Both the position numbers and the translations under genes were made by a program. Shown one piece after another: positions 27,750 to 39,443 of a DNA stretch of 64,000 bases (within the stretch, counting starts at the first letter, position 1; every line of letters starts with the position of its first letter). The stretch comes from a bacterium (GTDB taxonomy: Bacteria > Zhuqueibacterota > Zhuqueibacteria > Oleimicrobiales > Geothermoviventaceae), in NCBI GenBank assembly GCA_028275345.1, contig JAPWUV010000013.1, forward strand, positions 1-64,000, in the 5' to 3' direction. The notes under the pieces are model-generated. The model was not told where the DNA came from. It saw nothing but the letters and a program-made list of their open reading frames with translations, and searched no databases.

Positions 27750-28508
27750 ATGCCGGAGCTACGGGTGCTGGGTGTCATCCCTGCGCGATGGGCCTCAAGC
27801 CGGTTCCCAGGCAAGCCGCTGGCCGACATCGCGGGCAAGCCGATGATCCAATGGGTGTGGGAGGCGGCACGGCGGGCCAACACGCTCGACCGCCTCGTCG
27901 TAGCAACGGATGACGACAGGATTTACGCCGCGGTCTGTGGCTTCGGCGGCGAGGCGGTGATGACGCCCGATACCTTCGCCTCCGGGTCCGACCGCGTGGC
28001 GTGGGTGGCTGCCAGGATGCCGGAATACCAAGTCGTAGCCAATATTCAAGGGGATGAACCGCTGCTGGAGCCGGGCGTACTGGATGCTGCCGTGGAGACC
28101 ATCCTGGAGGATCCGGCGGCGGAGGTCGTGACCCTCGCCCGGATTGTGGAGGATCCCACCGAGCTCGAGAACGTCAATACGGCCCGCGTGGTTGTGGATC
28201 ATCGGGGATACGCTCTGTATTTCAGCCGTGCCGTCATCCCCTACTGCCGGGATGTGCCCGATCTGCACCAATGGCCTCGCCACCACCCGTATCTCGACCA
28301 GATCGGACTTTACGTGTACCGGCGCGAGACCCTGCTGCGCTTCGCTTCCCTCCCTCCGAGCTCACTGGAGCAAGCGGAGAAGCTGGAGCAGCTGCGGCTA
28401 CTCCAGAATGGCATCCGCGTGAAGGTTCGCGTCGTGGACACCAAGCCCATTTGCGTGGATACTCCGGAGGATCTGGAAGTGGTGCGGCGCATGGTGGCGA
28501 ACCCTTGA
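27750..28508 (+). CDS. kdsB: 3-deoxy-manno-octulosonate cytidylyltransferase (CMP-KDO synthetase)
   Basis: Activates KDO to CMP-KDO for lipid A-core assembly. It is 252 aa. VIPARWASSRFPGKPLADI near residue 7 is the CTP-binding motif; the substrate loops GSDRVAW near residue 79 and NIQGDEPLLEP near 92 and the C-terminal VDTPEDLEVV are all in place. The ATG lies 4 bp after gatC. With kdsA and kdsD below it provides all but one step of the KDO pathway (kdsC is missing). Confidence 0.96.
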   Translation: MPELRVLGVIPARWASSRFPGKPLADIAGKPMIQWVWEAARRANTLDRLVVATDDDRIYAAVCGFGGEAVMTPDTFASGSDRVAWVAARMPEYQVVANIQGDEPLLEPGVLDAAVETILEDPAAEVVTLARIVEDPTELENVNTARVVVDHRGYALYFSRAVIPYCRDVPDLHQWPRHHPYLDQIGLYVYRRETLLRFASLPPSSLEQAEKLEQLRLLQNGIRVKVRVVDTKPICVDTPEDLEVVRRMVANP

Positions 28509-30215
<1,707 letters not shown>

Positions 30216-30290
30216 GGGCGAGGAGTTTCCTCCCGTCTCACTTGTACGGGGAGTTGGTTGCAGTCGGATAGCTTTGGGCGAGGGTCGAAC

Positions 30291-31127
30291 GTGGCGGTGA
30301 AGGTCTTGCGGGTGGGCGACACCGAGATCGGGAACGGCCGGCTGGCCCTGATCGCCGGACCGTGCGTCATCGAGTCGGAGGAGCTGGCCCTGCGAACCGC
30401 GGAGGAGATCCGGAGAATTGCCGAGCGGCTGGAAATGCCGTTCGTCTACAAGTCTTCGTTCCTGAAGGACAATCGATCCTCGGTCGACTACTACCAGGGA
30501 CCGGGCCTGGAAGAAGGCTTGCGGATCCTGGAACGGGTGAAACGCGAGGTGGGTGTGCCGGTGCTATCGGATGTGCATGAGTCCTGGCAGGCTGCGCCGG
30601 CGGCGGAGGTGCTCGACATTCTCCAGATCCCCGCCTACCTCTCGATGCAAACCAGCCTCGCGGTGGCCGTGGCCCGGACGGGCAAGCCGGTGAACGTGAA
30701 GAAGGGGCAGTTCCTCGATCCGCGCGACATGGAGAAGGTGATCGGCAAGATCCGGAGCCAAGGGAATGATCAGATCCTGCTTACGGAGCGCGGCTCCTTT
30801 TTCGGCTACCGGAATTTGGTGGTGGATGTGCGGTCCCTGGCGATCATGCGGGCTTTCGGATATCCGGTGGTGATCGACGCCACCCACGCGGTGCGCAACT
30901 ACGGCGTGCCTTCTGCCGATCCCAGTGGAGGGAGCCCGGAATTCGTGCCCCCGATCGCGCGTGCGGCCGTCGCCGCGGGGGTGGATGCCGTATTCATCGA
31001 GACTCACCCCAACTGTGCCGAAGCCCTTTGCGATGCCTCCAGCATGTGGCCTCTGGACCGGCTGGAAGGCCTTCTCCGGCAACTTGTGGAGATCCACGAA
31101 GTGGTGCGTCGACATCAACTGCTGTGA
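30291..31127 (+). CDS. kdsA: KDO-8-phosphate synthase
   Basis: Condenses arabinose-5-phosphate with PEP to KDO-8-phosphate. It is 278 aa. LIAGPCVIESEE near residue 18 places a cysteine at the position used for the divalent metal by the metal-dependent class. YKSSFLKDNRSS, SDVHESWQ and the VNVKKGQFLDPRDM stretch are normal. GTG at 30291 is preferred over an upstream TTG because GAGGG (30280-30284) sits six bases before it. Confidence 0.96.
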   Translation: MAVKVLRVGDTEIGNGRLALIAGPCVIESEELALRTAEEIRRIAERLEMPFVYKSSFLKDNRSSVDYYQGPGLEEGLRILERVKREVGVPVLSDVHESWQAAPAAEVLDILQIPAYLSMQTSLAVAVARTGKPVNVKKGQFLDPRDMEKVIGKIRSQGNDQILLTERGSFFGYRNLVVDVRSLAIMRAFGYPVVIDATHAVRNYGVPSADPSGGSPEFVPPIARAAVAAGVDAVFIETHPNCAEALCDASSMWPLDRLEGLLRQLVEIHEVVRRHQLL

Positions 31128-31178
31128 GCGCGGCATCGTTCGGCGAAGAGTTCATCCGTCACGAGAGAAAGGAGACGA

Positions 31179-32195
31179 GTGGCAATCAGCGCAAGTAACA
31201 TTCCCGAGCCAGACGAAGAGGCGCAGCTGCGCCAGGAGCTACTGGAAGTTGCGCGGCGCGTGTTGATCGTGGAGGCCCGTGCGGTCGCGCAGCTGCGGCA
31301 CAGACTGGGCGAATCATTTCTCCGCGCCTTGGATCTCCTGTACCGCTGCCGGGGGCGGGTGATCGTCACAGGGATCGGCAAGTCGGGGATTGTCGCGCGA
31401 AAGATCGCCTCCACGCTCGCCAGCACCGGCACGGCTTCCTACTACCTGCATCCTTCCGAGGGGATGCATGGGGACATCGGCATCGTGATGAAAGACGATG
31501 TGGTGATCTGCGTATCCAAGAGCGGCAACACCGACGAGCTCACGCGGCTGATCCCGATCTTCAAACGGATCGGGGTGCCGATCATCACCCTGACGGGCAA
31601 TCTGCGTTCGGCTTTGGCGCTGAAGAGCGACGTGGTGCTCGACGTGAGCGTGGAGGAAGAAGCTTGTCCGTTCAACCTGGCGCCCACAGCCAGTTCCACG
31701 GCGGCGCTGGCGATGGGCGACGCCTTGGCTGTGGCGCTCCTGAAGCGCCGGGGCCTGCGGCCTGAGGATTTCGCGCTGCTCCATCCGGGCGGCAGCCTGG
31801 GCCGGCAACTCACGCTGCGGGTGGAAGACGTCATGTTCACCGACGACGCCGTTCCCAGGGTGAGCCTCGAAGCAACCCTGGAAGAAGCGATCTTCGAGAT
31901 CGCTCGGAAACGGTTCGGCAGCACCTGCGTGGTGGACGGCGACGGCCGGCTGGCAGGGATCATCACCGACGGGGATCTCCGGCGGCTGCTTCAGCGCCGA
32001 CGGGACATTTGGGATCTCCGGGCCAAAGACATCATGACCACCAAGCCCAAGGTGGTGAGGCTGGGGTCGATGGCCGTCGAGGCGCTGCATTTGATGGAGC
32101 AGTTCAACATCCTCCAGGTGATCGTGGTCGACGAGGAACAGCGCCCCGTGGGCATGATCCACCTCCACGACTTGTTGGAAGCAGGCTTGAGTTGA
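31179..32195 (+). CDS. kdsD: Arabinose-5-phosphate isomerase (KpsF/KdsD)
   Basis: Turns ribulose-5-phosphate into arabinose-5-phosphate, the first KDO precursor. It is 338 aa with a SIS domain (residues 45-195; VTGIGKSGIVARKIASTLAS and CVSKSGNTDELTRL) followed by tandem CBS domains (VEDVMFTDDAVPRVS and AKDIMTTKPKVVRLG). GTG start after AAAGGAGACGA. lptC begins one base after its stop. There is no kdsC (KDO-8-P phosphatase) between them. Confidence 0.95.
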   Translation: MAISASNIPEPDEEAQLRQELLEVARRVLIVEARAVAQLRHRLGESFLRALDLLYRCRGRVIVTGIGKSGIVARKIASTLASTGTASYYLHPSEGMHGDIGIVMKDDVVICVSKSGNTDELTRLIPIFKRIGVPIITLTGNLRSALALKSDVVLDVSVEEEACPFNLAPTASSTAALAMGDALAVALLKRRGLRPEDFALLHPGGSLGRQLTLRVEDVMFTDDAVPRVSLEATLEEAIFEIARKRFGSTCVVDGDGRLAGIITDGDLRRLLQRRRDIWDLRAKDIMTTKPKVVRLGSMAVEALHLMEQFNILQVIVVDEEQRPVGMIHLHDLLEAGLS

Positions 32196-32196
32196 A

Positions 32197-32820
32197 ATGC
32201 GGCTGGTCCTGACCGACATCTCCGGCGGGCGGCGAGGGCTATGGTGCAGCGCATCGCTCAGCCTATTGGTCGCGGCGATGGTAGCTTGCAGCCGATCCCC
32301 GGCACCCACGGTGGAGCAGGCGGAACTCGACCGACTTCCCGACCAGGAGGGATGGAATTCGCTCGTGGAGGTCACGGAGAATGGCAAGCTCCGTGCGACG
32401 ATCCGGTACGGGCACATGCTCCACTGGCCGAAGGACAAGCTGTACACCCTCGGAAGCGGGGTGGAAGCCGATTTCTACGACCGAGAGGGTCGGCACGCCA
32501 GCCGCGCGCGGGCCGATAGCGCCCACTTGTACGAAGAACGGAACACCGTGGACGCCTTCGGGAACGTAGTTGTGGTCTCCGACAGCGGGATCACGCTGAG
32601 GACCTCCCATCTTCGCTGGGTACCACAGGAAGGGAAGGTCCGCTCGGAAGCGGCGGTGATGATCACCACGACTGAGGGAGATACCCTCTACGGCCAAGGT
32701 TTCGAGTCCGAGGCGGATCTTTCCCATTGGCGCATCTTGAACCCCCATGGCGTGACCGACAAGCGCGTCGATTTCGAGGCGCTCGAGAAACCCCGCCCGC
32801 GCAGGGGTGAAGAGCCATGA
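32197..32820 (+). CDS. lptC: LPS export protein LptC
   Basis: 207 aa. A hydrophobic N-terminal stretch ends at a cysteine near residue 31 (VAACSRSPAP), so it is anchored or lipidated rather than held only by a helix. The LptC/OstA-like jellyroll follows (about residues 55-190, e.g. GSGVEADFYDREGRHASRAR and AFGNVVVVSDSGITLRTSHL). LptC bridges the inner-membrane LptBFG transporter to LptA. Assignment rests on this fold pattern plus position between kdsD and an OstA-like gene and lptB. It overlaps the next gene by ATGA. Confidence 0.88.
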   Translation: MRLVLTDISGGRRGLWCSASLSLLVAAMVACSRSPAPTVEQAELDRLPDQEGWNSLVEVTENGKLRATIRYGHMLHWPKDKLYTLGSGVEADFYDREGRHASRARADSAHLYEERNTVDAFGNVVVVSDSGITLRTSHLRWVPQEGKVRSEAAVMITTTEGDTLYGQGFESEADLSHWRILNPHGVTDKRVDFEALEKPRPRRGEEP

Positions 32821-33968
32821 GATGGGTGGGTCGTTTTCTGAGCTGTTCCCTCATCCTCGCCTGCGGGATGGCGACAAGCCAGGCGCAGCCGGAAAGGCTC
32901 GAGCTGGTCCACGCGGATGAGCTGGCAGGGGAGCGATCGCCGCTCGGTACGGTTCGCCGGCTGGATGGCCATGTGGTTTTCCGGCAGGGCGAGGCGACGA
33001 TGCGCTGCGATCACGCGATTCAGTACCTCGAAGAGGATCGCGTCGTTTTCATCGGCAATGTGGAGCTTGCCCGCTGCGGGCAAACCCTGCGCGCCGATCG
33101 CGTGACCTACCTCGCGAGGGAGCGGGAGGAGTGGGCGGAAGGGCACGTGGTGGTCCTGGACAGTGCGCGGGAGCTCCGGGCCGGGAATCTTCACTACCGG
33201 GAGGGCCCGGAGGTCGGGTGGGCGACGGGATCGGTAGTGCTGCGGCACCTGCGCACGCGGGCGGTGCTGCAGGCCGATACGGTCGTCTACTACCGCGCCA
33301 GAGGCGTTGCCGAGGGCCACGGTTCGCCGCGGATCGTGCAGGAGGATTCGACCGGAGTGCCCGTATTCACCCTGACGGGACGCACCGTGCGTTGGCTCGA
33401 CGATTCGCGCCTCTTTCAAGCGGAGGGGCAGGTTCGAATCGAGCAGGCTGGGTCGTGGGCAACTTGCGATAGCCTCCACTTCTGGAGATCCAAGAATGTG
33501 GCTGTCCTGGCGGGCAATCCCACGACCTGGCGGCGCTGGGAGAGGATGACGGGTGAGAGGATGGAGTGGCACTTCGCCCAGGACTCCCTTCGCGAAGTGC
33601 ATGTATGGGGGAAGGCGACCGTAGTGAGCGAAGGGGATACGCTCAGGCCCGGGACGCGCCAGAACCGGGTGCAAGGGGACACGATCCGCATCCTCTTCGC
33701 CTCCGGAGACCCCCGTCAGGTGGAGGTGGAAGGGCGAGCAACGGCCCTGTATTACGTCTTCGAGAAGACGGAACCGAAAGGCGCGAACTGGGTGCTCGGA
33801 GACCGCATTCGAGCCTGGATCGAGAATGGGCGGGTGGAGCGGATGGAAGTGATCGGGGCTCCGGAAGCAGCGGAGGGGAAATACTATCCGGAGCGGATTG
33901 TCAGCCTTGCCCGGCAGGAGTCGGTCGTGCCGGAAAGGCCTTTGCCGAGCCGAGAGAGAGGGCTATGA
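32817..33968 (+). CDS. OstA/LptA-like LPS-transport protein (long form)
   Basis: 383 aa with a signal peptide ([17 protein letters not shown]). The body repeats OstA-type beta-jellyroll units: [58 protein letters not shown] and others, out to about residue 345. LptA proteins are usually about 180 aa, so this is about twice as long and closer to the OstA-like proteins of Bacteroidota. I infer that it forms a longer periplasmic LPS bridge, or an LptA plus part of an LptD-like slide. It overlaps lptC and lptB by 4 bp each, showing a coupled lpt transcript. Confidence 0.8.
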   Translation: MRWVGRFLSCSLILACGMATSQAQPERLELVHADELAGERSPLGTVRRLDGHVVFRQGEATMRCDHAIQYLEEDRVVFIGNVELARCGQTLRADRVTYLAREREEWAEGHVVVLDSARELRAGNLHYREGPEVGWATGSVVLRHLRTRAVLQADTVVYYRARGVAEGHGSPRIVQEDSTGVPVFTLTGRTVRWLDDSRLFQAEGQVRIEQAGSWATCDSLHFWRSKNVAVLAGNPTTWRRWERMTGERMEWHFAQDSLREVHVWGKATVVSEGDTLRPGTRQNRVQGDTIRILFASGDPRQVEVEGRATALYYVFEKTEPKGANWVLGDRIRAWIENGRVERMEVIGAPEAAEGKYYPERIVSLARQESVVPERPLPSRERGL

Positions 33969-34756
33969 GCACGGCGTACCCTGTGGAGGAGCTGATTGCC
34001 ATGCCCGGGGAAGCTCCCTTGCGGGAGAGGGCCGTGTTGCGGGCCGAGGGCTTGGTGAAGGTCTACGGCAAGCGCAAGGTTGTGAACCAGGTGAATCTGA
34101 TTGTGCGGCAGGGGGAAATCGTAGGCCTTCTCGGGCCGAATGGGGCGGGCAAGACCACCACCTTCTACATGATCACGGGGCTGATCCGGCCGACGGCGGG
34201 ACGCATCTACCTGGATGACCAAGACATCACCTCGTTGCCTATGTACCGGCGGGCCCGCCTGGGGATCGGTTACCTTTCCCAGGAAGCCAGCATTTTCCGC
34301 GGACTCACCGTGGAGCAGAATCTGATGGCTATCCTGGAGACGTTGCCTCTGTCGAAAGCGGAGCGGCAGGAACGGTTGCGGAGCCTGCTGGAAGAATTGA
34401 ACGTGGCGCATCTGGCCAAGAGCAAAGCGTACAATCTGTCCGGCGGGGAGCGGCGCCGCGTGGAGATTGCGCGCTCGCTGGTCACCCGCCCGCGTTTCAT
34501 GCTTCTGGACGAGCCCTTTGCGGGCGTGGATCCCATCGCCGTGGAGGACATCCAGCAAATCGTGCGGGACTTGAAGCGGCGGGGAATCGGTGTGCTCATC
34601 ACCGATCATAACGTGCACGAAACACTGTCCATCACGGATCGCGCCTATCTGCTGTATGAGGGAGTGGTGCTGAAGGAGGGGACGGCCGAGTTCCTGGCGA
34701 ATGATCCGGAGGCGCGCCGGCTCTACCTCGGCGATCGTTTCCGCCTGGACCGCTAA
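33965..34756 (+). CDS. lptB: LPS export ABC transporter ATPase LptB
   Basis: 263 aa. The ATPase that powers LPS extraction with LptFG. Walker [11 protein letters not shown] near residue 58, signature [17 protein letters not shown] near residue 157, Walker [16 protein letters not shown] and the H-loop [13 protein letters not shown] match the LptB subfamily. It has an N-terminal extension of about 25 residues before the core. The ATG overlaps the OstA gene stop. lptF and lptG are not in the window. Confidence 0.96.
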   Translation: MSTAYPVEELIAMPGEAPLRERAVLRAEGLVKVYGKRKVVNQVNLIVRQGEIVGLLGPNGAGKTTTFYMITGLIRPTAGRIYLDDQDITSLPMYRRARLGIGYLSQEASIFRGLTVEQNLMAILETLPLSKAERQERLRSLLEELNVAHLAKSKAYNLSGGERRRVEIARSLVTRPRFMLLDEPFAGVDPIAVEDIQQIVRDLKRRGIGVLITDHNVHETLSITDRAYLLYEGVVLKEGTAEFLANDPEARRLYLGDRFRLDR

Positions 34757-34861
34757 CGAGCGGACGGCCGAAGTGAGAAGTGAATCTCGGCAGCCATAGG
34801 ACGAGGAAAGAGTGGGAGGAAGCGAGTTGCTCCAGGTGATGAGCAGGAAGGTGGTGCGGGC

Positions 34862-36322
34862 ATGGTAGGACTGTCGCAGAGGCTCCAGCTTCAGCAAAAG
34901 CAGTCGCCCCAGCAGGTTTTGCTCTCGACGCTGTTGCAGTTGCCCCTCATGGCGCTGGAGCAGAAAATCCGCCTCGAGCTGGAGACCAACCCGCTTCTCG
35001 AACTGGATACCGAGCCGGAACTGGAAGAGAACGAGGAGATGGAGGAGGTCCTCGAGGAGGAGCCACTTCCCGAACTCGATGAGGAACGCGCGGAAGAGGC
35101 GGAGGAGGAAGAGGAAACGGTCCGGGAAGTGACCGAAGAGCCGCCGGCCGACGAGATCGATTGGGAGGAGATCCTCAACGACATCGACAACTACCAACCG
35201 TACATCCCGCGGGAGCGAGACACGGAGGAGTACGAACGGCCGGAGGTGCAGCAGGTCACGCTCACGGACCACCTGCTGGAGCAGCTTCGTTTGACCAACC
35301 TCAATGAGACGGAGCGGCTCGTTGGGGAGTACATTATCTGGAATCTCAACGCCTCAGGCTATCTCACGATGGACGTGGAGAGCATCGCCGAGGCGCTCAA
35401 TGTCGACGTGGAAACCGTGGAGAAGGTGCTGGAAGTGATCCAGCACTTCGATCCGCCGGGAATTGCCGCCCGGAATCTGCAGGAATGCCTCCTGATCCAG
35501 CTGATGGAGAAGCCAAATCGCGATGAGCTGGCTGTGGAGATCGTCCGGAATCACTTCGATGACCTGGTGAACCGACGGTTCGAGAAATTGGCCAAGCGCT
35601 TCAATGTGCCTCTGGAACGAATTGGCCAGGCTTTGGAGGAAATCCGAAAGCTCAATCCCAAACCGGGCGAAGGATACGTTTCCATCGAGAGCCAGTACGT
35701 GGTGCCGGACCTCACGGTGACCAAAGAGAATGGCGAGTTCAAGATCACGCTGAACGACTGGAATATCCCCAACCTTCGCATCAACCAACAGTACCGCAGG
35801 CTCTTGCTGGACAAGAGCGGGAGCTCGCGGGAGGCGAGGGAGTACATCCGAAAGCGGCTGGAGTCGGCGCGATGGCTGATCAATTCCATTCATCAGAGAC
35901 GAGCCACGATCCTGCGCGTCATGGAGGCCATCGTGCGCAGACAACGCGATTTCTTCGAGAACGGCCCCGAGCACCTGAAACCGATGGTCCTGAAGGACAT
36001 CGCGGACGACATCGGCATGGATATCTCCACCGTCAGCCGGGTGACAAGCGGGAAGTACGTCCAGACGGATTGGGGCGTCTTTGAGCTGAAATACTTCTTC
36101 AGCGAGGGTCTGCGAAGCGACGACGGGGAAGAGGTCTCCAACAAGACCATCAAGCAGAGGATCCGGCAGATCATTGAGGAGGAGGACAAACGCCATCCCC
36201 TCAGCGACCAGGAGATCGCAGATCTTCTGAAGAAGGAGGGGCTGAACGTCGCACGTCGGACGGTGGCCAAGTATCGCGAGCAAATGAACATTCCCGTGGC
36301 CCGCCTTCGCCGCGGCCTGTGA
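34862..36322 (+). CDS. rpoN: RNA polymerase sigma-54 factor
   Basis: 486 aa. Region I is glutamine/leucine-rich ([14 protein letters not shown], at residues 4-17). Region II is strongly acidic (about residues 45-105, a run of glutamates). The core-binding and HTH regions follow, and the C-terminal RpoN box [11 protein letters not shown] near residue 464 recognises -24 promoters. Lies 105 bp after lptB, the same neighbourhood as in Proteobacteria (lptB-rpoN). The usual hpf gene after rpoN is replaced here by hslV. Confidence 0.97.
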   Translation: MVGLSQRLQLQQKQSPQQVLLSTLLQLPLMALEQKIRLELETNPLLELDTEPELEENEEMEEVLEEEPLPELDEERAEEAEEEEETVREVTEEPPADEIDWEEILNDIDNYQPYIPRERDTEEYERPEVQQVTLTDHLLEQLRLTNLNETERLVGEYIIWNLNASGYLTMDVESIAEALNVDVETVEKVLEVIQHFDPPGIAARNLQECLLIQLMEKPNRDELAVEIVRNHFDDLVNRRFEKLAKRFNVPLERIGQALEEIRKLNPKPGEGYVSIESQYVVPDLTVTKENGEFKITLNDWNIPNLRINQQYRRLLLDKSGSSREAREYIRKRLESARWLINSIHQRRATILRVMEAIVRRQRDFFENGPEHLKPMVLKDIADDIGMDISTVSRVTSGKYVQTDWGVFELKYFFSEGLRSDDGEEVSNKTIKQRIRQIIEEEDKRHPLSDQEIADLLKKEGLNVARRTVAKYREQMNIPVARLRRGL

Positions 36323-36365
36323 GAGGCGCGGAGAGGAGGGTCCAGAGATAGGGGTGAGATCTCCC

Positions 36366-36905
36366 ATGAAGAAGTTCTCTTTCCACGCAACTACGATCAT
36401 CGGCGTCCGGCGCAACGGCCAGGTGGCCCTGGGTGGCGACGGGCAGGTCACCTACGGAGAGACCATCGTGAAGCATGGGGCGCGGAAGGTCCGCAAAGTG
36501 TACGAGGGCCGCGTCCTGGCCGGGTTTGCGGGCTCGGCCGCCGACGCCTTCACCCTCTTCGAGCGTTTCGAGGAGAAGCTGGAACAGTACAAGGGCAATC
36601 TGGGGCGGGCTGCAGTGGAGCTGGCCAAGGATTGGCGCACCGACCGCTACCTGCGCCGCCTGGAGGCCCAACTCATCGTGATGGATCGCGAGAAGACCTA
36701 CCTCATCTCCGGCAACGGCGATGTGCTGGAGCCGGATGATGAGATTGTGGCCATCGGCACCGGTGGCGGGTACGCCACGGCCGCAGCCCGAGCCCTTCTT
36801 CGGCACACGAACTTGAGCGCAGAAGAGATCGTTCGGGAGGCTTTGCAAATTGCTGCGGGCATCTGCATCTATACCAACGGGAACTTCACCATTGAGAAGC
36901 TTTGA
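36366..36905 (+). CDS. hslV: ATP-dependent protease subunit HslV
   Basis: The Ntn-hydrolase proteolytic dodecamer of the HslUV protease, 179 aa. The mature N-terminal threonine is in [13 protein letters not shown] near residue 8, so a seven-residue or slightly longer propeptide is removed. [20 protein letters not shown] and [16 protein letters not shown] are typical. ATG 36366 is chosen because it lies at the usual distance from the catalytic Thr; an in-frame GTG is 12 bp earlier. hslU follows directly. Confidence 0.96.
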   Translation: MKKFSFHATTIIGVRRNGQVALGGDGQVTYGETIVKHGARKVRKVYEGRVLAGFAGSAADAFTLFERFEEKLEQYKGNLGRAAVELAKDWRTDRYLRRLEAQLIVMDREKTYLISGNGDVLEPDDEIVAIGTGGGYATAAARALLRHTNLSAEEIVREALQIAAGICIYTNGNFTIEKL

Positions 36906-36978
36906 CGAGGAACTCGAGCACTGGTCGGGGGTGGAAGCGGAGCCGCAGCTACCTCGGCGAGAGGACCGCCTCAGCCGC

Positions 36979-38337
36979 ATGCGGGACCTCACGCCGGAAG
37001 AGATCGTGCGGGAGCTCGACAAGTACGTGGTCGGGCAAGAGAAGGCCAAGAAGTCGGTGGCCATTGCCTTGCGCAACCGGTGGAGGCGCCTGCAGGTGCC
37101 GGAGGGGCTCCGCGAAGAGATCATGCCCAATAACATCATCCTCATCGGTCCCACGGGCGTGGGCAAGACGGAGATCGCGCGCCGCTTAGCCCGCCTGGCT
37201 AACGCTCCGTTCATCAAGGTGGAGGCCTCCAAGTACACCGAAGTCGGTTACGTGGGCCGGGATGTGGAATCGATCATCCGGGACCTCACGGACATTGCGG
37301 TCAACATGGTCCGCAATGAGAGGATGGAAGAAGTCCGTCCGGTCGCGGAGACGATCGCCACCCGGCGGCTCCTGAGCATCCTTCACCCCCCACCCAGACG
37401 GCGGCGTCGACGGGCCGTCCCGGAAGAAGGCGGTCGCGACGAGCGCCGGGAACGATGGCTCCGATCTTTGGCCAAGCTGCGGGAAAAACTGCTGGCTGGC
37501 GAACTGAACGATCGGTACGTGGAGCTGGAGGTCCCGGTCGAGACGCAACCGGTCATGCAGGTGGTCACGCCAATGGGGGTGGAGGAGCTCGGCATCAATT
37601 TCGATGAGATGCTCGAGTCCGTCTTCCCTCGGCGGACCAAGCGCCGGAGGATGACCGTCCAGGAGGCCCACCGCTATCTCGTGCAGGAGGAGTCCCAGAA
37701 ATTGGTGGACATGGACGAGGTCGTACGCGAGGCGATCCAGCGCGTCGAGCAATCGGGCATCGTCTTTCTGGACGAGATCGACAAGCTCATCAGCACCGAT
37801 GGCGGGGTGGGCCCGGACGTATCGCGCGAGGGGGTCCAGCGCGATCTTCTTCCCATTGTGGAAGGCTGCAGCGTGATGACCAAATACGGGATGGTGCGTA
37901 CCGACCACATCCTCTTCATCGCGGCCGGCGCATTTCACAATGCCAAACCCTCCGACTTGATCCCCGAGCTACAGGGTCGGTTCCCCATTCGCGTGGAGCT
38001 GCAGCCGCTCACCGCCGACGACTTCGTCCGTATCCTCACGGAACCGGAGAACGCATTGATCAAGCAGTACAAGGCGCTGCTGGCCACGGAGGGGATCGAA
38101 GTGCACTTCACCGACGGGGCCATCCGCGAGATCGCGAAGACCGCAAGCGAAGTCAACGAGCGGGCGGAAGATATCGGCGCTCGCAGGCTGCACACGGTGA
38201 TGACTACGCTGCTTGAGGATCTCCTCTTCAAGGCGCCCAACCTGCGGAAGAAGAGGGTAGTGATCGATCGGCGCAAAGTGCAGAAGGTGTTCAAAGAGAT
38301 CGTCGAGGACGAGGACCTGAGTCGCTACATCCTGTAG
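36979..38337 (+). CDS. hslU: ATP-dependent protease ATPase subunit HslU
   Basis: The AAA+ unfoldase that feeds HslV. It is 452 aa from ATG 36979, where the family start [20 protein letters not shown] begins. An in-frame TTG at 36892 overlaps hslV and would add 29 residues. Walker [13 protein letters not shown] near residue 61, Walker [12 protein letters not shown] near residue 260, an I-domain with a basic RRRRRR run near 140, and the C-terminal DLSRYIL (which docks in HslV) are present. argF follows by 12 bp. Confidence 0.96.
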   Translation: MRDLTPEEIVRELDKYVVGQEKAKKSVAIALRNRWRRLQVPEGLREEIMPNNIILIGPTGVGKTEIARRLARLANAPFIKVEASKYTEVGYVGRDVESIIRDLTDIAVNMVRNERMEEVRPVAETIATRRLLSILHPPPRRRRRRAVPEEGGRDERRERWLRSLAKLREKLLAGELNDRYVELEVPVETQPVMQVVTPMGVEELGINFDEMLESVFPRRTKRRRMTVQEAHRYLVQEESQKLVDMDEVVREAIQRVEQSGIVFLDEIDKLISTDGGVGPDVSREGVQRDLLPIVEGCSVMTKYGMVRTDHILFIAAGAFHNAKPSDLIPELQGRFPIRVELQPLTADDFVRILTEPENALIKQYKALLATEGIEVHFTDGAIREIAKTASEVNERAEDIGARRLHTVMTTLLEDLLFKAPNLRKKRVVIDRRKVQKVFKEIVEDEDLSRYIL

Positions 38338-38349
38338 GAGGAGCCGGCC

Positions 38350-39267
38350 TTGAAAAGGGACTTCCTGGCGGTCACGGATTTGAGTCGCGAGGAAATCGAG
38401 CGCGTCTACCACCTGAGCCGAGAACTGAAGGCGAAGCAGCGATCCGGGGAGCCCCATCCCCTTCTGCAGGGGAAGATCCTGGCGATGATCTTCCAGAAGC
38501 CGTCGGCGCGGACTCGCGTTTCCTTCGAAGCGGGGATGGTCCAGCTCGGGGGCCAAGCGATCTACTTGGCCCCGTCAGATATCCAGATGGGCAAGCGGGA
38601 GAGCACGGCGGACATTGCGCGGGTACTGAGCCGCTACTGCGATGCCATCATGGCCCGGGTCTTCAGCCACAACGACGTGGCGGAGCTGGCGGCGCATGCC
38701 TCCGTGCCGGTGATCAATGGTCTGAGCGACCTGCTCCATCCGTGTCAGGTGCTGTCGGATCTTTTCACGATCGGGGAGCATCTCGGTCGGACCGAGGACT
38801 TCGTCCTGGCCTGGGTCGGCGACGGTAACAACGTCTGCCATTCCTGGCTCAACATGTCCACCCGCTTCCGCTTCGCCCTGCGCTTGGCCATCCCGGAGGG
38901 TTACGATCCGGACGAGCAGCTTCTGGCAAACGCCAAGCGCGCCGGATTGAGTGAGATCGCCCTTTTCCGGGACCCAAGGGAGGCGGTGAAGGGCGCCGAT
39001 GTGATCTATACCGACGTTTGGGCGAGCATGGGGCAGGAAGCCGAGGCGGAGCAGCGAAAGCTCGCGTTCCGCCGGTTTCAGGTGAATGAGGAATTGCTCG
39101 CTCACGCAGCTCCGGGCGCCAAGGTGATGCACTGTCTCCCCGCCCACCGGGGCGAAGAGGTCACCGATGGAGTGCTGGACGGACCTCAGTCCATTGTCTT
39201 CGATCAGGCGGAAAACCGCCTTCACGTGCAAAAGGCCTTGTTGGTATTTCTCCTGAAAGAGGCGTGA
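38350..39267 (+). CDS. argF: Ornithine carbamoyltransferase
   Basis: Makes citrulline from ornithine and carbamoyl phosphate in arginine synthesis. It is 305 aa. The carbamoyl-phosphate motif FQKPSARTRVSFE near residue 48, HPCQVLSDL near 134, and the ornithine loop DVWASMGQE with HCLPAHRGEEV near the C-terminus identify OTC rather than aspartate carbamoyltransferase. TTG start after GGAGGAGCC. No other arg gene is nearby. Confidence 0.95.
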   Translation: MKRDFLAVTDLSREEIERVYHLSRELKAKQRSGEPHPLLQGKILAMIFQKPSARTRVSFEAGMVQLGGQAIYLAPSDIQMGKRESTADIARVLSRYCDAIMARVFSHNDVAELAAHASVPVINGLSDLLHPCQVLSDLFTIGEHLGRTEDFVLAWVGDGNNVCHSWLNMSTRFRFALRLAIPEGYDPDEQLLANAKRAGLSEIALFRDPREAVKGADVIYTDVWASMGQEAEAEQRKLAFRRFQVNEELLAHAAPGAKVMHCLPAHRGEEVTDGVLDGPQSIVFDQAENRLHVQKALLVFLLKEA

Positions 39268-39443
39268 GCTAACCTCCTGGGCGGCTTCGACCAAGCTCCG
39301 GCTTCTGCGCAGCCGGGCGGGCGGGGAGCGAGATTCTGGCCGGAGCGGTCGCATCGGTGCCGTGGGGCTTCCCTCGCTTTCCGCATGCTGAGGTTGGGGA
39401 GGCCAAGGGCGCGGCAGGACGGTCTTGGGAACGGGAGCCTGGA

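Noticed and set aside
36892-36978. Upstream extension of HslU from a TTG inside hslV
   Set aside because: The added 29 residues are not family-like; HslU normally begins with the MRDLTP-type sequence at 36979.
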